From Pseudomonas typographi (lineage in GTDB: Bacteria > Pseudomonadota > Gammaproteobacteria > Pseudomonadales > Pseudomonadaceae): DNA of 64,000 nt. The notes under the pieces were generated by a model. The model was not told where the DNA came from. It did not search any database and was given only the letters and a program-made list of their open reading frames with translations. The DNA is taken from assembly GCF_014694385.1 (NCBI RefSeq), contig NZ_JAAOCA010000011.1, positions 62,001 through 126,000 of the forward strand, read 5' to 3'. This document shows, piece after piece, positions 17,370-25,958 of this stretch; the stretch's first letter is position 1, and each line of letters begins with the position of its first letter. Made by a program: the position numbers and the translations under genes.

Positions 17370-18086
17370 ATGGCACCCCCCAACTGCTGTTCCCCCCTGC
17401 ATACCCACTGGCCGCTGCCCGAGCCGTTGCCCGGCGCGGTGCTGGTCAGTTGCGGCTTTACCCCGGCACACCTGCAACCGGGTGACTTCGCCACCTACGG
17501 CATTGCGCCGCCGCCCAGCATTCAGCGCTCCGTCGCCAAGCGCCAAGCGGAGTTCCTGGCCGGGCGGCTGTGCGCGCGCCAAGCGGTGCAGGCGGTGGCG
17601 GGCGTGCCCTGGGTGGCGCCGATCGGTGAAGACCGCGCGCCCGTGTGGCCGCCCGGTATCAGCGCTTCGATCACCCATGGCGGCGGCTGGGCGGCCTGCG
17701 TGGCCGCACCCGCCAAACAGTGGCTGGGGCTGGGCCTGGACGTAGAACAATTGCTGCCGGCCGAACGCGCGCGCCGCCTGGCCGGGGAAATCCTCACACC
17801 GGCAGAGCTTGCCCGCCTGCCCACCGACGACGCCACTGCGGCCCTGGCGATCACCTTGACGTTCTCGCTCAAGGAAAGCTTGTTCAAGGCCCTTTACCCG
17901 CAGGTGCTGCAGCGGTTTTACTTCGAGCATGCCGAACTGTTGGAGTGGTCTGCACAGGGCCAGGCGCACTTGCGCTTATTGGCCGACCTGGGCACTGGCT
18001 GGCCCGCCGGGGCTGTGCTGCGCGGCCAATTCCAGGTGGCGGGCGGGCGCTTATTGAGCCTGGTGGCAGTGCCGGCGCCGGCATAA
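17370..18086 (+). CDS. 4'-phosphopantetheinyl transferase (Sfp/EntD superfamily)
   Basis: A 238-residue enzyme that loads the phosphopantetheine arm of CoA onto acyl- or peptidyl-carrier proteins. Motifs in order: ISASITHGGGWAACVAA (substrate site), LGLDVEQ (the GxDxE Mg-binding motif) and FSLKESLFKALYP (the WxxKEAxxK equivalent). ATG 17370 is preferred over an upstream TTG at 17319. It resembles PcpS of P. aeruginosa, which serves both fatty-acid synthesis and siderophores; whether this copy does the same cannot be seen here. Confidence 0.9.
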   Translation: MAPPNCCSPLHTHWPLPEPLPGAVLVSCGFTPAHLQPGDFATYGIAPPPSIQRSVAKRQAEFLAGRLCARQAVQAVAGVPWVAPIGEDRAPVWPPGISASITHGGGWAACVAAPAKQWLGLGLDVEQLLPAERARRLAGEILTPAELARLPTDDATAALAITLTFSLKESLFKALYPQVLQRFYFEHAELLEWSAQGQAHLRLLADLGTGWPAGAVLRGQFQVAGGRLLSLVAVPAPA

Positions 18087-18111
18087 AAAAGCCCGATTCG
18101 CTACAGCCCAA

Positions 18112-18139
18112 GGCCCTCGCGGGCTGCCCGCGAACGGCC
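18112..18139. repeat. REP-like palindrome
   Basis: GGCC flanks a near-perfect palindrome, CGCGGGC-T-GCCCGCG (18118-18132), followed by GGCC. This resembles the short extragenic palindromes common between Pseudomonas genes. No second copy of this exact form was noticed in the window. It might also act as a weak terminator for the transferase gene. Confidence 0.5.
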
Positions 18140-18166
18140 CACAGCTCTACACATTTTGCCCACATG

Positions 18167-18175
18167 TTATCCACA
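18167..18175 (+). promoter_or_regulatory. Perfect DnaA box upstream of nrdA
   Basis: TTATCCACA matches the strongest DnaA-box consensus exactly. It lies 28 bp upstream of the first NrdR-like box and about 250 bp before the nrdA start. DnaA control of nrdAB is established in E. coli, so a link between dNTP supply and replication initiation is plausible here. Confidence 0.6.
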
Positions 18176-18202
18176 CAGCTCGGTGTTGCAATGAGGTGCA
18201 GA

Positions 18203-18249
18203 CCGCATTATCTTGTATCCCGACTTTACCGAACCACTACATGTTGGGG
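18203..18249. promoter_or_regulatory. Pair of NrdR boxes upstream of nrdA
   Basis: Box 1 (18203-18218, core CATTATCTTG) and box 2 (18234-18249, core CTACATGTTG) match the NrdR consensus acaCwAtATaTwGtgt at 8 of the 10 core positions each. Their equivalent bases are exactly 31 bp apart, three helical turns, which is the spacing NrdR tetramers require. The site precedes nrdA by about 175 bp. NrdR represses ribonucleotide reductase genes when (d)ATP is high. Confidence 0.7.
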
Positions 18250-18423
18250 TTTCGGCTAAACCAGAACCACAACTCGAAGTCTCGGCGCAAGCATTGGCAA
18301 GCTCATTTTTTGCCAAATATTTCGAGTTTTTGCCGTTCCGCGCAGCCTCTCGCGCGGGCCGGCCTCGAGCCTGCCCAGCAGGCCGAGCATTCAGCCCAGG
18401 GATAGACAATCGTGGAGACCCCC

Positions 18424-21303
18424 ATGCACACCGAATCGACTCGCGAGAACCCGAAGGCCACCGCGCCGCAGGGTGCCGATCAGGTCCAGGAACTGACCGC
18501 CACCGCCCCTGGCCAACTGCGCGTGATCAAGCGTAACGGTACGGTGGTGGGCTACAGCGTCGACAAGATCAAAGTCGCCATCACCAAAGCCTTCCTCGCC
18601 GTCGAGGGCGGTACCGCCGCCGCGTCGTCGCGCATCCACGATACCGTCGCGCGCCTGACCGAACAGGTCAGCGCCACCTTCAAGCGTCGCATGCCGTCTG
18701 GCGGCACCATCCACATCGAAGAGATCCAGGACCAAGTCGAGCTGGCGCTGATGCGTGCCGGCGAGCACAAGGTGGCCCGCGACTATGTGATCTACCGCGA
18801 CCAACGCGCCAAGGAGCGCGCCAGCCGCTCGGCCGCCGGCGCCCCCGCCGAGCCGCACCCAAGCATTCGTATCAAGCGCGACGACGGCAGCCTCGCACCG
18901 CTCGACATGGGCCGGCTGAACACGATCATTTCCGAAGCCTGCGAAGGCCTGGAAGAAGTCGATGGCGGGCTGATCCAGCGTGAAACCCTGAAGAACCTCT
19001 ATGACGGCGTGGCCATAAAAGACGTCAACACCGCGTTGGTGATGACGGCCCGCACGCTGGTCGAGCGCGAGCCGAACTACTCGTTCGTGACCGCGCGCCT
19101 GCTGATGGACACGCTGCGCGCCGAGGGCTTGGGCTTTTTGGGCGTTGCCGACAGCGCCACCCACCACGAAATGGCCGAGCTGTATGCCAAGGCCCTGCCC
19201 GCCTATGTGGCCAAGGGCGTGGAGTTCGAGCTGCTGAACCCGGAGCTTGCCCACTACGACCTGGAAAAGCTCGGCAAGGCCATCGACCACCAGCGCGACC
19301 AGCAGTTCACCTACCTGGGCCTGCAGACCCTGTACGACCGTTACTTCATCCACAAGGACGGCATCCGTTTCGAACTACCGCAGGTGTTCTTCATGCGCGT
19401 GGCCATGGGCCTTGCCATCGAGGAAAAAGACCGCGATGAACGCGCCATCGAGTTCTACCGCCTGTTGTCGTCGTTCGACTACATGGCCTCCACGCCGACC
19501 TTGTTCAACGCCGGCACGCTGCGCCCGCAGTTGTCTTCGTGCTACCTGACCACCGTGCCGGACGACCTCTCCGGCATCTACGGCGCCATCCACGACAACG
19601 CCATGCTGTCGAAATTCGCCGGTGGCCTGGGCAACGACTGGACGCCCGTGCGCGCCCTGGGCTCGTACATCAAGGGCACCAACGGCAAATCCCAAGGCGT
19701 GGTGCCGTTCCTCAAGGTAGTCAACGACACCGCCGTGGCGGTGAACCAGGGCGGCAAGCGCAAGGGCGCGGTGTGCGCGTACCTGGAAACCTGGCACCTG
19801 GACATCGAGGAATTCCTCGAACTGCGCAAGAACACCGGTGACGACCGCCGCCGCACCCATGACATGAACACCGCGAACTGGATTCCGGACCTGTTCATGA
19901 AGCGCGTGTTCGAAGACGGCAAATGGACGTTGTTCTCGCCCTCGGAAGTGCCCGACCTGCACGACCTGACCGGCAAGGCCTTCGAAGAGCGCTACGAGTA
20001 CTACGAAGCGCTGATCGAATACGGCAAGGTCAAGGTGTACAAGGTGCTGCAAGCCAAAGACCTGTGGCGCAAGATGCTCTCGATGCTGTTCGAAACCGGC
20101 CACCCCTGGCTGACCTTCAAAGACCCATGCAACCTGCGCAGCCCGCAGCAGCATGTGGGCGTGGTACACAGCTCGAACCTGTGCACCGAGATCACCCTGA
20201 ACACCAACAAGGACGAGATCGCCGTCTGCAACCTGGGCTCGATCAACCTGCCGAACCACATCGTCGACGGCAAGCTGGACACCGCCAAGCTGCAACGCAC
20301 CGTGAACACGGCCGTGCGCATGCTCGACAACGTGATCGACATCAACTACTACTCGGTGCCGCAGGCGAAGAACTCTAACGTCAAGCATCGCCCGGTGGGC
20401 CTGGGCATCATGGGCTTCCAGGACGCGCTGTACCTGCAGCACATCGCCTATGGCTCGGACGCCGCCGTGGAATTCGCCGACCGCTCCATGGAAGCGGTGA
20501 GCTACTTCGCGATCCAGGCCTCTTGCGACTTGGCCGACGAGCGTGGCGCCTACGACACGTTCCAAGGCTCGCTGTGGTCCAAGGGCATCTTGCCCTTGGA
20601 TTCGCTGGCCACCCTGATCGAGCAACGCGGCGCCAAGTACATCGAAGTGGACCGTACCGAATCCCTGGATTGGGCACCGGTGCGCGAGCGCGTGCAAAAA
20701 GGCATCCGCAACTCGAACATCATGGCCATCGCCCCGACCGCGACCATCGCCAACATCACCGGCGTGTCGCAGTCGATCGAGCCGACCTACCAGAACCTGT
20801 ACGTGAAATCGAACCTCTCCGGCGAATTCACGGTGATCAACCCCTACTTGGTGCACGACCTGAAGGCACGTGGACTGTGGGACTCGGTGATGATCAACGA
20901 CCTGAAGTACTACGACGGCTCGGTACAACAGATCGAACGCATCCCGCAGGAACTGAAGGACCTTTACGCCACCGCGTTCGAAGTCGACACCCGTTGGATC
21001 GTCGAAGCCGCCAGCCGCCGGCAGAAGTGGATCGACCAGGCCCAATCGCTGAACCTGTACATCGCTGGCGCCTCGGGCAAAAAGCTCGACGTAACCTACC
21101 GCATGGCCTGGTTCCGTGGCCTGAAAACCACCTACTACCTCCGTGCCCTGGCTGCCACCAGCACCGAGAAATCGACCATCAGCACCGGCAAGCTCAATGC
21201 GGTATCCAGCGGTGGCGACAGCGCCCCCGTGCAGGCCGCGGGGCCGGCACCGGTGCCCAAAGCGTGCGCCATCGACGAGCCGGATTGCGAGGCGTGCCAA
21301 TAG
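18424..21303 (+). CDS. nrdA: Class Ia ribonucleoside-diphosphate reductase, alpha subunit
   Basis: A 959-residue catalytic subunit reducing NDPs to dNDPs with the NrdB radical. ATG 18424 (MHTESTREN) is chosen because GTGGAGA just before it is its ribosome-binding site; a GTG at 18412 is in frame but improbable. Residues about 30-125 form a first ATP-cone (VIKRNGTVVGYSVDKIKVAI) and a second cone-like part follows (IRIKRDDGSLAPLDMGRLN). Catalytic LSSCYL, NLCTEI (Cys/Glu pair) and the C-terminal redox cysteines CAIDEPDCEAC are present. Normally nrdB follows; here it is 9.2 kb away. Confidence 0.97.
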   Translation: MHTESTRENPKATAPQGADQVQELTATAPGQLRVIKRNGTVVGYSVDKIKVAITKAFLAVEGGTAAASSRIHDTVARLTEQVSATFKRRMPSGGTIHIEEIQDQVELALMRAGEHKVARDYVIYRDQRAKERASRSAAGAPAEPHPSIRIKRDDGSLAPLDMGRLNTIISEACEGLEEVDGGLIQRETLKNLYDGVAIKDVNTALVMTARTLVEREPNYSFVTARLLMDTLRAEGLGFLGVADSATHHEMAELYAKALPAYVAKGVEFELLNPELAHYDLEKLGKAIDHQRDQQFTYLGLQTLYDRYFIHKDGIRFELPQVFFMRVAMGLAIEEKDRDERAIEFYRLLSSFDYMASTPTLFNAGTLRPQLSSCYLTTVPDDLSGIYGAIHDNAMLSKFAGGLGNDWTPVRALGSYIKGTNGKSQGVVPFLKVVNDTAVAVNQGGKRKGAVCAYLETWHLDIEEFLELRKNTGDDRRRTHDMNTANWIPDLFMKRVFEDGKWTLFSPSEVPDLHDLTGKAFEERYEYYEALIEYGKVKVYKVLQAKDLWRKMLSMLFETGHPWLTFKDPCNLRSPQQHVGVVHSSNLCTEITLNTNKDEIAVCNLGSINLPNHIVDGKLDTAKLQRTVNTAVRMLDNVIDINYYSVPQAKNSNVKHRPVGLGIMGFQDALYLQHIAYGSDAAVEFADRSMEAVSYFAIQASCDLADERGAYDTFQGSLWSKGILPLDSLATLIEQRGAKYIEVDRTESLDWAPVRERVQKGIRNSNIMAIAPTATIANITGVSQSIEPTYQNLYVKSNLSGEFTVINPYLVHDLKARGLWDSVMINDLKYYDGSVQQIERIPQELKDLYATAFEVDTRWIVEAASRRQKWIDQAQSLNLYIAGASGKKLDVTYRMAWFRGLKTTYYLRALAATSTEKSTISTGKLNAVSSGGDSAPVQAAGPAPVPKACAIDEPDCEACQ

Positions 21304-21341
21304 CCGCCCTGGTAGCGCGGTAAACCTACGTTACCCAGCCA

Positions 21342-21384
21342 AGCCCCTGTAAACACGATCACGTGCTTTACAGGGGTTTTTTAT
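21342..21384 (+). terminator. Rho-independent terminator after nrdA
   Basis: CCCCTGTAAA (21344-21353) pairs perfectly with TTTACAGGGG (21367-21376), followed by six or more T. It lies 40 bp after the nrdA stop and would end the nrdA message before the inserted cassette, so read-through to nrdB is not expected. The remainder to 21493 holds no gene. Confidence 0.85.
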
Positions 21385-21493
21385 GCGCCAGGGTTATCCC
21401 GCCAAAACCGCGTGCACCTATACCGTGCCCCCCTTCACCGAGCCTTTTTCGCCACCGCTGGCGCCAAGCCGGCAGTGCATGGCAACGCTGCCC

Positions 21494-22789
21494 TTAGGTT
21501 AACGGCCTCTGGCCCTCGCAGGCCGCGCGATAGTGTTTTAAAACATAGGCTATTGCGGCCAGCACCAGCCCCTTCGCCGAGGTGGCCCCCAGGCCGTTGG
21601 CAATCTGTGGGTACAGCTGTGGCAGGTACTGGCTCACCAGCGTGTCGGGAATGGGCCTGTCGCCCAATGCCTCAAACAGCGCCTCGACCGCCTCGGCAGC
21701 GGCTTCAAAGGGCCAGTAATAACGAATTCGGTCGCTGTAGCTGAAGTGCCGCTGCAACCGCAACGCCTGCTCATCGCCATGGTAGTACTTGTCCCAGTAA
21801 TGGGGCTTCGCCTGCATCAAGGTTTCCATGGTTCGATGCAAACGTTGGGGTTCGGCCACCACCCCCAGCGTGGCGGCGATGTGGTCCAGCGCATACAGCG
21901 CCTCGCGCAACGCGAATGTCAGCCCGGGGCCCACTTTGAGGATGGCGAAACCGTCACTGACCAGGTGCGCCAGCGCGGCGGCCGGCTGGTAATCGGTGGA
22001 GTGAGCCTCGAATACCACCTGCGGCGCCTGCTGCAAAACAGCGCTGAGCCCGCGTGCCTTTGCGGGCGCGTAGATAACCACGTTTTCATTGCCGAATTCG
22101 ACGCCAGGCTGAACCACCAGCCCGACCACCCGTGCGAAAGCGCTTTGCAAGCCAAGGGCCCTGAAGGCCACGCGATGCAGCGCCAGGGTTTCCCGCGCAG
22201 CCTGCGGCGTGGTGACCAACAAACCCTCTACCCTTTCCAACGCGCCACCGGGCACCGGCACCTCGGTGCCGATCACATACACGGGCAAAGGCAGGCCGGC
22301 GGCAACCACCGTACGTTCGACCACTGCCGCCAGCCATGCCGCGCGCTCGGCGATCAAGGGTCCCGGCAAGGGGTTTGCTTCACCCGCGCAGGCCATGCTG
22401 GTGTCCAAGTGGATTTTCGAAAAGCCTGCCCGTGCATAGGCCTCAAGCATTTTTTCCGCTTTGCCCATCGCCTGTTCGGCGGGCAGATCTTTCCAGGGGT
22501 TGGGGCCCAAATGGTCCCCACCCAGTATCAGCCGATCAGGATCAAAGCCCACCTGCCCGGCGATGCCCAGCACAAACTGGCGAAAATCCGCCGGTGCCAT
22601 GCCGGTGTACCCACCCTCATGGTTGACTTGATTACAGGTGGCCTCGATCAGTACCGGCCCCAAGGCTGCCTGCGCCTCGCGCAACGCCGCTTCGATCACC
22701 CACGCATGCGCCGAGCACACCGAGGTAACCCCTACTGGCTTGCCCTGCGCATGTGCCTGCGCCAGTTTTTGAAGATAATGAGCCTGCAT
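21494..22789 (-). CDS. KbaZ/GatZ-family protein (tagatose-bisphosphate aldolase 'non-catalytic' subunit or tagatose-6-phosphate 4-epimerase)
   Basis: A 431-residue TIM-barrel protein of the COG4573 family. Seen: VLIEATCNQVNHEGGYTG, LILGGDHLGPNPWKDLPA and the downstream VFEAHSTDYQ motif. In enteric bacteria KbaZ/GatZ supports the class II aldolase KbaY/GatY; in Agrobacterium a stand-alone member was shown to be a D-tagatose-6-phosphate 4-epimerase. No KbaY/GatY gene is in this window, which favours the epimerase role. It is divergent from the DeoR regulator, 132 bp apart. Confidence 0.85.
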   Translation of the reverse strand: MQAHYLQKLAQAHAQGKPVGVTSVCSAHAWVIEAALREAQAALGPVLIEATCNQVNHEGGYTGMAPADFRQFVLGIAGQVGFDPDRLILGGDHLGPNPWKDLPAEQAMGKAEKMLEAYARAGFSKIHLDTSMACAGEANPLPGPLIAERAAWLAAVVERTVVAAGLPLPVYVIGTEVPVPGGALERVEGLLVTTPQAARETLALHRVAFRALGLQSAFARVVGLVVQPGVEFGNENVVIYAPAKARGLSAVLQQAPQVVFEAHSTDYQPAAALAHLVSDGFAILKVGPGLTFALREALYALDHIAATLGVVAEPQRLHRTMETLMQAKPHYWDKYYHGDEQALRLQRHFSYSDRIRYYWPFEAAAEAVEALFEALGDRPIPDTLVSQYLPQLYPQIANGLGATSAKGLVLAAIAYVLKHYRAACEGQRPLT

Positions 22790-22846
22790 GGTGCCGCCTC
22801 CGGATAACAGTGGGAGGCCACCTTACGAGAGCGAAACGATCAAAAT

Positions 22847-22864
22847 CAATCATATTTTTGATTG
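22847..22864. promoter_or_regulatory. Candidate DeoR operator between kbaZ-like and DeoR genes
   Basis: CAATCA-tatttt-TGATTG is a perfect 6-bp inverted repeat in an AT-rich island, and a wider pairing of ATCAAAA (22839-22845) with TTTTGAT (22856-22862) overlaps it. It sits midway in the divergent promoter, the expected place for autoregulation by the adjacent DeoR-type repressor. Function is inferred. Confidence 0.45.
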
Positions 22865-22921
22865 CCAGTGATTTTTTAAACGCTATATTCCCATCCATTG
22901 AATCACTAATGAGCAATTCAA

Positions 22922-23722
22922 GTGACCAAAGACGAGCGCCTTTCGCTGATCTGTCAGCACCTCTACAGCCATGGCGAAAGCACCATCCAGACCATTGCCG
23001 AGATTGCCGACGCCTCCCTGGCGACGGTTCGCCGTGATTTACTGAGCCTGGAAGCCGACGGCACGATACATCGCACCCATGGCGGTGCGCGCATCGCGAA
23101 AAGTGCCGGTGTTGAAGTCGCGTTCGACCTGCGCGAAAACCAGAACCTGTTCGCCAAACGCGCCATCGCCGAGGTGGCTTACGAGCAGATCGTTCCCGGC
23201 TCGACCGTTTTTCTCGACGCCGGCACCACCGTTCTGCAACTGGCCCGGCGCTTGCGACTTGATCCACTGCCCCTGTCGGTGTTCACCAATTGCCTGAACG
23301 TGGCTCAGGTGCTGATGAACACCCCTGGCATCACCCTGGTTTTACTGGGCGGCCAATTGCGGGCGGAAAACGCCTCGATGGTCGGCGCATTGGCCGAAGC
23401 GATGATCGAGAACCTCTGGTTCGACCAATTGTTTCTCGGTGCCGGCGCCATCGCACCAGATGCTTGTATCTATAGCCTCGACGCCAGCGAAGCGCAGTTG
23501 AACCAGAAGATGCTGGCCCGCGCGGGGCACACCCTGCTGCTGGCAGATTCGAGCAAGTTCGACCAACGCCTCACCTATCGCGTGGCGCCGCTGAACCCAT
23601 CACTTACGCTGATCAGCGACGAGCTATTGCCCGCCAATTGGCGGGCCAGGCTGAAAGAGGTGGGGTGCACGCTATTGAAGGCGTCCAGCCAAGCGATTGC
23701 AGCCGAGGGCCAAACGGCATGA
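22922..23722 (+). CDS. DeoR/GlpR-family transcriptional regulator (AgaR-like)
   Basis: A 266-residue repressor. The N-terminal helix-turn-helix (IQTIAEIADASLATVRRDL, followed by EADGTIHRTHGGAR) is the DeoR signature; the C-terminal half is a DeoR sensor domain (VFLDAGTTVLQLARRL) that senses phosphorylated sugars. The start is GTG 22922; an ATG at 22909 is out of frame. Its stop overlaps the kinase start (ATGA), so it is the first gene of the cassette operon. Confidence 0.92.
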   Translation: MTKDERLSLICQHLYSHGESTIQTIAEIADASLATVRRDLLSLEADGTIHRTHGGARIAKSAGVEVAFDLRENQNLFAKRAIAEVAYEQIVPGSTVFLDAGTTVLQLARRLRLDPLPLSVFTNCLNVAQVLMNTPGITLVLLGGQLRAENASMVGALAEAMIENLWFDQLFLGAGAIAPDACIYSLDASEAQLNQKMLARAGHTLLLADSSKFDQRLTYRVAPLNPSLTLISDELLPANWRARLKEVGCTLLKASSQAIAAEGQTA

Positions 23723-24688
23723 GCGCTTGCGTTCTGGGGTTGGACGGCGGGGGTTCGAAAACCCTGTTGGCAATCGCCAATCGCCAGGGCCAGGTACTCA
23801 AGTTAGAGGTGAGCCCTGGGCTCGACCCGGTGGCCAATGTGCACTGGCAAGCTCAACTGAACGCGCTGTTGCAGCCCGCGGCCGGTTTACCCCTGGCGGC
23901 CGCGGTATTGGGGCTGCCGCTGCATGGCGAACTGGCCGAGTGTTCAATCGCCCAAGGCCACCGCCCAGCAGGCGCTGCCTTGCCCGGTGACCGTGGAAAA
24001 CGACGTGCGTATTGCCTTCGACGGCGCATTCATCGGGGCGTCGGCCGGCGTGCTGATACTGGCCGGCACCGGCTCGATGGCGTGGGCCAGCCGTAACGAA
24101 AGCGGCGCGGCGCCGGTACGTGTCGGTGGCTGGGGCGACGTCTTCGGTGACGAGGGCAGCGCCTACTGGATTGGCGCCCAAGCGTTGGTCATCGCCAGCC
24201 GCACCCTGGACGGGCGGGCCAACCAGCCTCGGTTCACCCAGGCGTTACTGGATCACCTGCACCTGGCCCCCGAACAACTGGCCGGCTGGGTCTACCACGT
24301 GGCAGACCGTCGCGCCAGCGTCGCGGCGCTGGCGCGGCAAGTGTCGGCCTGGGCAGGCGCCGGTGATAGCGCCGCCATTGAACTGTTGCACGCCGCTGCC
24401 GGGCACCTGGCCGAACACGTCAGCGCTGCCTGGCGTGCCATCGGGCTGCAGGGCCCGCCTGTGTGGAGTTACGCGGGGGGGGTGTTCACAAACCCGTTGA
24501 TCGCCGAGCAGCTTCGCCATCAGCTGGGCACCGCCCCGCGTAGCCCACGCTTGCCACCGATTGGCGGGGCACTTTGGCGCGCCGCCCATAACGCGGGATG
24601 GAACCCCGATAACAGCTGGATAGAACACCTGTCGTCAAGCCTACGCAGCACCCTTGCACTGCCATCAACCTCCCCTTTTCCGATGTAG
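23719..24688 (+). pseudogene. BadF/BadG/BcrA/BcrD-family sugar kinase, frameshifted
   Basis: The first part, from ATG 23719, encodes LGLDGGGSKTLLAIANRQG, the ATP-binding opening of N-acetylhexosamine kinase-like BadF proteins, up to LGLPLHGELAE. The remainder, in the frame +1 to it, continues with VTVENDVRIAFDGAF, VLILAGTGSMAWASR and GGWGDVFGDEGSAYWIG. The switch falls between about 23938 and 23968. Together they give about 320 residues, close to normal for the family. This is either a genuine inactivating indel or a sequencing error; the rest of the gene shows no decay. Expected role: phosphorylation of an imported amino sugar. Confidence 0.8.
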
Positions 24689-24698
24689 AGGCTTTGCC

Positions 24699-25958
24699 AT
24701 GCTCCGACGCCATTTGATTGCATCGCTGGTGATGTTGCCCTTGTCGTTCGCCGTACCGGCGTTCGTGCCCAGCGCCAGCGCGGCCGACACCGTGGAAGTG
24801 TTGCTGCCGCCTTGGGGCACCCTGCCCAAGGCGATGACAGACCGCCTGGCTGCCGAGACAGGCACGGCCTTGGACACCCAAACCTTGGGCTGGGACCAGA
24901 TCCTGACCAAGATCGCCACCTCGATGATCGCCGGTAGCCCGCCTGCCGACGCCACCGAAGTGGATTGGTCCTGGGTCGGGCAGTTCGGCGCCGCCAACTG
25001 GTATCAGCCCCTTGAGGGTGTGGTGGACGCCGCCACGATCGCCGACATTCCTTCGGCGAAGTTGTTCGTGTTCAACGGGCAGTTGTTGGCAGTGCCTTAC
25101 GCCAACGATTTTCGCGTGCTGATTTACAACCGCGACCACCTCAAGCGTGCCGGTATCGCCGCGGCACCCACCACGCCGGAACAACTGCTGGCCGACGCCA
25201 AAGCGATAAAGGCCAAGCACATCAGCCAATACCCCATCGCCCTACCGCTCTCAGCCAGCGAGGGCAGCGCCACGGCGTGGTACCTGCTGACCAAGGTGTT
25301 CGGCGGCGAGCTGTTCAACGACCAGTTCGAGCCTCAATTCGTTAAGCCGGATTCGGCCGGCTACAAGGCCATGGCGTTTGAGGTAGACGCGCTCAAGTCG
25401 GGGCTGATCAGCCCAGCGGCGACGGGCCTGAAAGACGTCGAAGTTCAAGAGCTGTTCAAAAAGGGCGAAGCCTCGTTCGACCTCGCCGGCTGGGCGGGCA
25501 ACGTGGCGGTGTACAGCGACCCGGCCAAGTCTAAGGTCGCGGACCAGGTCGCGGCGGCGCTGATGCTGACCACCACCGGTACCGCGCGGACCATCGGCTT
25601 GCCCGAAGCCGTGGGCATCCCGGCCAGCGCCAAGAACAAAGGCGGCGCCAAGGCCTTCATCAACTGGTTCGTCAAGCCGCAGAACCAGATCGACAGCTAC
25701 CAAACCCTGGGCAACCTGCCCACCCGAACCAGCGTGCTCAAGCAGCTCAACAGCGAAGGCAAGCTCAAGAGCGGCGATGTCATCCTCCAACAGGCCACAC
25801 TGGTCGACCCGCTGTTCAAACAAGGCACCCCGGTCTGGTATCCGCAATTTACCAGCGCAGTCTCCAGTGCCTTGAACCAAGCGGCCAAAGGTGAACTGAC
25901 CGTTGCCCAGGCCGTGGCCCAGATTGCCGAACAAGCACAGAGCGCGATGCAGCCGTGA
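24699..25958 (+). CDS. Sugar ABC transporter, periplasmic substrate-binding protein
   Basis: A 419-residue extracellular solute-binding protein of the maltose/UgpB class (family 1). ATG 24699 begins a Sec signal peptide cleaved at about SASAADT (residues 29-31). Mature features include VPYANDFRVLIYNRDHL and FKKGEASFDLAGWAGN. It is followed at once by two permeases and, after the SIS gene, an ATPase. The ligand cannot be read from sequence; the cassette context suggests a hexose or hexosamine. Confidence 0.92.
   Translation: MLRRHLIASLVMLPLSFAVPAFVPSASAADTVEVLLPPWGTLPKAMTDRLAAETGTALDTQTLGWDQILTKIATSMIAGSPPADATEVDWSWVGQFGAANWYQPLEGVVDAATIADIPSAKLFVFNGQLLAVPYANDFRVLIYNRDHLKRAGIAAAPTTPEQLLADAKAIKAKHISQYPIALPLSASEGSATAWYLLTKVFGGELFNDQFEPQFVKPDSAGYKAMAFEVDALKSGLISPAATGLKDVEVQELFKKGEASFDLAGWAGNVAVYSDPAKSKVADQVAAALMLTTTGTARTIGLPEAVGIPASAKNKGGAKAFINWFVKPQNQIDSYQTLGNLPTRTSVLKQLNSEGKLKSGDVILQQATLVDPLFKQGTPVWYPQFTSAVSSALNQAAKGELTVAQAVAQIAEQAQSAMQP

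Noticed and set aside
16362..17969. A 535-codon minus-strand open frame opposite the Tsx-like and phosphopantetheinyl transferase genes.
   Set aside because: Both plus-strand genes have clear family motifs and a signal peptide; the antisense product has none.
19375..21300. A 641-codon minus-strand open frame opposite nrdA.
   Set aside because: It is the mirror of nrdA, rich in His, Val and Arg, with no start context; nrdA is certain.
21494..22789. Naming the KbaZ-like gene kbaZ or gatZ outright.
   Set aside because: The absence of KbaY/GatY makes the aldolase-subunit role doubtful, and the epimerase role is not demonstrated here.
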